Part shown: positions 62,828-64,000 of the stretch, one piece after another
Layout: the number at the start of each line of letters is the position of its first letter
How positions within the stretch are numbered: position 1 is the stretch's first letter
Origin: Deltaproteobacteria bacterium
GTDB taxonomy: Bacteria; Bdellovibrionota_B; Oligoflexia; Oligoflexales; Bog-1112
Length of the DNA: 64,000 nucleotides
Direction of reading: 5' to 3'
Assembly: GCA_020635195.1 (NCBI GenBank)
Contig: JACKAG010000002.1
Span: 124,001-188,000, forward strand
Program-made: the position numbers and the translations under genes
The notes under the pieces: model-generated
Databases searched by the model: none
Told to the model about the DNA's origin: nothing
What the model saw: only the letters and a program-made list of their open reading frames with translations

Positions 62828-63421
62828 TTATATCATCATTCCAAATGTCAGATCAAAACTTGGCAGGATGCCACCTGAAGATGTGACGCGCTCTGCTCTG
62901 TTATCATCTTCTTGTATGCTAACGGAAGCATTCGCACTGTAGTATTGAGCTCCTGCTCCAAGACGAATGTTGAAGCCAGATTCCCATAGCCACTGATAGC
63001 CGACAATGCCTCCGAGTGTCATGATGTTGACATACCGCTCAGAAACCCTCTTGTCAGAAGAGCCGATCGTCAGTCTTTGGTATCCTAAAAACGGTTTAAG
63101 ATAAAGGCTGTCATTTGTGAGGCCGTGTTTGAACCACGTTGTATTGAACTGAGCACCATAGTAACTGGCATTCCGATCCGATAGAGAACTAAGGTCCACA
63201 TAGTTTACTCTGACTCCGACACTGTATTCGGGTGTCAGTCCGACTCCCAGACCAAAGTCCGGAAGCCCGAGGAGGATACCTAAAGTCGAGTCAAGGAAGA
63301 CAGGATGATCGGCATATAAGGTGGTTTTTGTCATCTCTGTCTCTGCAAAAGCAGCAGGAGTCCAGATGCACGAGAAAGCGACAGCTGCGACTTTAAAAAC
63401 TGTTCTGATTCCGGATTTCAT
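62828..63421 (-). CDS. Predicted outer-membrane beta-barrel protein
   Basis: 197 residues from the ATG behind AAGGAG; ten upstream codons are ignored. Signal peptide with cleavage likely at AAFAE. Mature strands have the alternating pattern of small barrels (FGLGVGLTPEYSVGVRVNYVD, SYYGAQFNTTWF, SLYLKPFLGYQRLTIG, NIRLGAGAQYYSAN, ILPSFDLTFGMMI in order). It ends in Ile rather than Phe. An OmpA-like or OmpW-like eight-strand fold fits the length; specific family unknown. Confidence 0.65.
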   Translation of the reverse strand: MKSGIRTVFKVAAVAFSCIWTPAAFAETEMTKTTLYADHPVFLDSTLGILLGLPDFGLGVGLTPEYSVGVRVNYVDLSSLSDRNASYYGAQFNTTWFKHGLTNDSLYLKPFLGYQRLTIGSSDKRVSERYVNIMTLGGIVGYQWLWESGFNIRLGAGAQYYSANASVSIQEDDNRAERVTSSGGILPSFDLTFGMMI

Positions 63422-63458
63422 TTTTGCTCCTTGGGCTGTTATATTTGCCATAATAGAT

Positions 63459-63482
63459 AAATGAACTTACCACGGTTCATTT
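63459..63482. promoter_or_regulatory. Perfect 8-bp inverted repeat upstream of the barrel gene
   Basis: AAATGAAC-N8-GTTCATTT, 38 bp before the start codon at 63421, in the region where a promoter or operator of that gene is expected. Confidence 0.4.
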
Positions 63483-63671
63483 GTATGGCTAACGTTTAAC
63501 TGTGTCCTTGTTGATTGTCAATACAAGTCAGAGTTCATGGACAGCCTCTGTCATCTTTCGGATAAAAACTGCGGACAGGCTGGAAAGTCTGGCGGGGCTC
63601 CTGAGTTATCTGAAATGACAGAGAACTTTTTAAAGAAACTTTTTATCAATAGCTTTTATGTGAGGTTTCTG

Positions 63672-64000
63672 TCAGAAGATCGATTTGCATGAAAGGAAAT
63701 AACGGGGGTCTGTGCGGAACGCAATTGTATTTCCAAGCTCATAAGAAATGGTCCCGATGCCACACCAGTAGTGTTCTGACTTTGCGATGAGAGCATTGCT
63801 GAGGTTTCCCTGACTGATTCCTCCTCTGAATGCAAACATTCCTGAGCTGGCGACAAAGCCTGAGTGAAACTTTTTGATGAAATCATCTTTTTCTTCATTG
63901 ATCAGGTCGAAGATTTCAAGAAAGGCATCCACGCTGATAAGTCTGTGTTGGAACAGAGGAGCGGCTATGGCCAGATCGAGACTTGTACTGTTGTTTTTGA
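63672..64000 (-). CDS. C-terminal end of an unidentified protein (partial)
   Basis: The last 109 residues of a frame that stays open to the window edge. It includes STSLDLAIAAPLFQHRL, VDAFLEIFDLINEEKDDFIK and FRGGISQGNLSNALIAKSEH. The mixture of a helix and short hydrophobic pieces gives no fold I can name. The 63422-63671 gap before the barrel gene is non-coding. A start inside (GTG at 63932) is possible, but the open frame upstream makes a longer gene more likely. Confidence 0.5.
   Translation of the reverse strand, partial: KNNSTSLDLAIAAPLFQHRLISVDAFLEIFDLINEEKDDFIKKFHSGFVASSGMFAFRGGISQGNLSNALIAKSEHYWCGIGTISYELGNTIAFRTDPRYFLSCKSIF

Noticed and set aside
1..64000. CRISPR arrays, insertion sequences, prophage or toxin-antitoxin genes
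   Set aside because: No regularly spaced repeats, transposase motifs, terminal inverted repeats with target duplications, or phage structural genes were found on either strand.

Overview
The window reads as chromosomal DNA of a Gram-negative, didermic bacterium. It carries BamD, two TonB-like proteins, beta-barrel proteins ending in aromatic or hydrophobic residues, and many lipoproteins. Gene style (a FadE plus iron-sulfur ETF:quinone oxidoreductase pair, methylmalonyl-CoA mutase with MeaB, STAS/zinc-ribbon proteins, PAS histidine kinases, many short secreted proteins of no known family) suggests the former Deltaproteobacteria / Bdellovibrionota-Oligoflexia area. That placement is inference, not shown by a marker gene. 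Translation starts use ATG, GTG and TTG freely, usually behind a clear GGAG-type ribosome binding site, and several starts below were chosen on that basis.

Layout. 1-4.7 kb (minus): a fatty-acid oxidation operon, fadE, a small unknown gene, then a membrane Fe-S oxidoreductase that leaves the window. 5.3-8.4 kb (plus): a secreted Cys-rich protein, a tandem triplicated lipoprotein gene (third copy internally deleted) and a trypsin-like protease. 8.4-12.1 kb (minus): methylmalonyl-CoA mutase, its chaperone MeaB, and a SPOR gene with a disturbed 5' end. 12.4-19.3 kb: cytochrome c, a thermolysin-like lipoprotein, an AstE-type deacylase, phosphofructokinase and envelope proteins. 19.6-25.6 kb: acetyltransferase, a 58-residue basic protein, PlsC, GloB, FxsA, two small unknown proteins, a large lipoprotein and tRNA-Ala(UGC).

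26.2-39.3 kb looks AT-richer and accessory. It holds a TRAP-type/LivJ-type binding-protein fusion that overlaps a membrane hybrid histidine kinase, a TonB-like protein, a STAS to diguanylate cyclase pair, and a tonB-like, 1270-residue, 420-residue gene series. The 1270-residue exported protein carries kinase-like motifs. 39.5-43.6 kb: bamD, then four tandem paralogues encoding exported proteins with a RING-finger-like zinc motif and a C-terminal membrane tail, each with the same upstream element. This array is the most unusual thing in the window.

44.2-59.7 kb is core: lpdA with a 2-oxoacid dehydrogenase E2, a cyclic-nucleotide-binding protein, tig-clpP-clpX-lon, a PAS histidine kinase, rpmG, fumC, and a receiver-kinase-receiver protein. 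59.7-64 kb (minus): two related lipoproteins, a beta-barrel-like protein and the C-terminal end of an unidentified gene. Functionally the core genes link fatty-acid/propionate oxidation and central carbon flow with proteostasis, while the accessory genes are nearly all envelope or signalling proteins.
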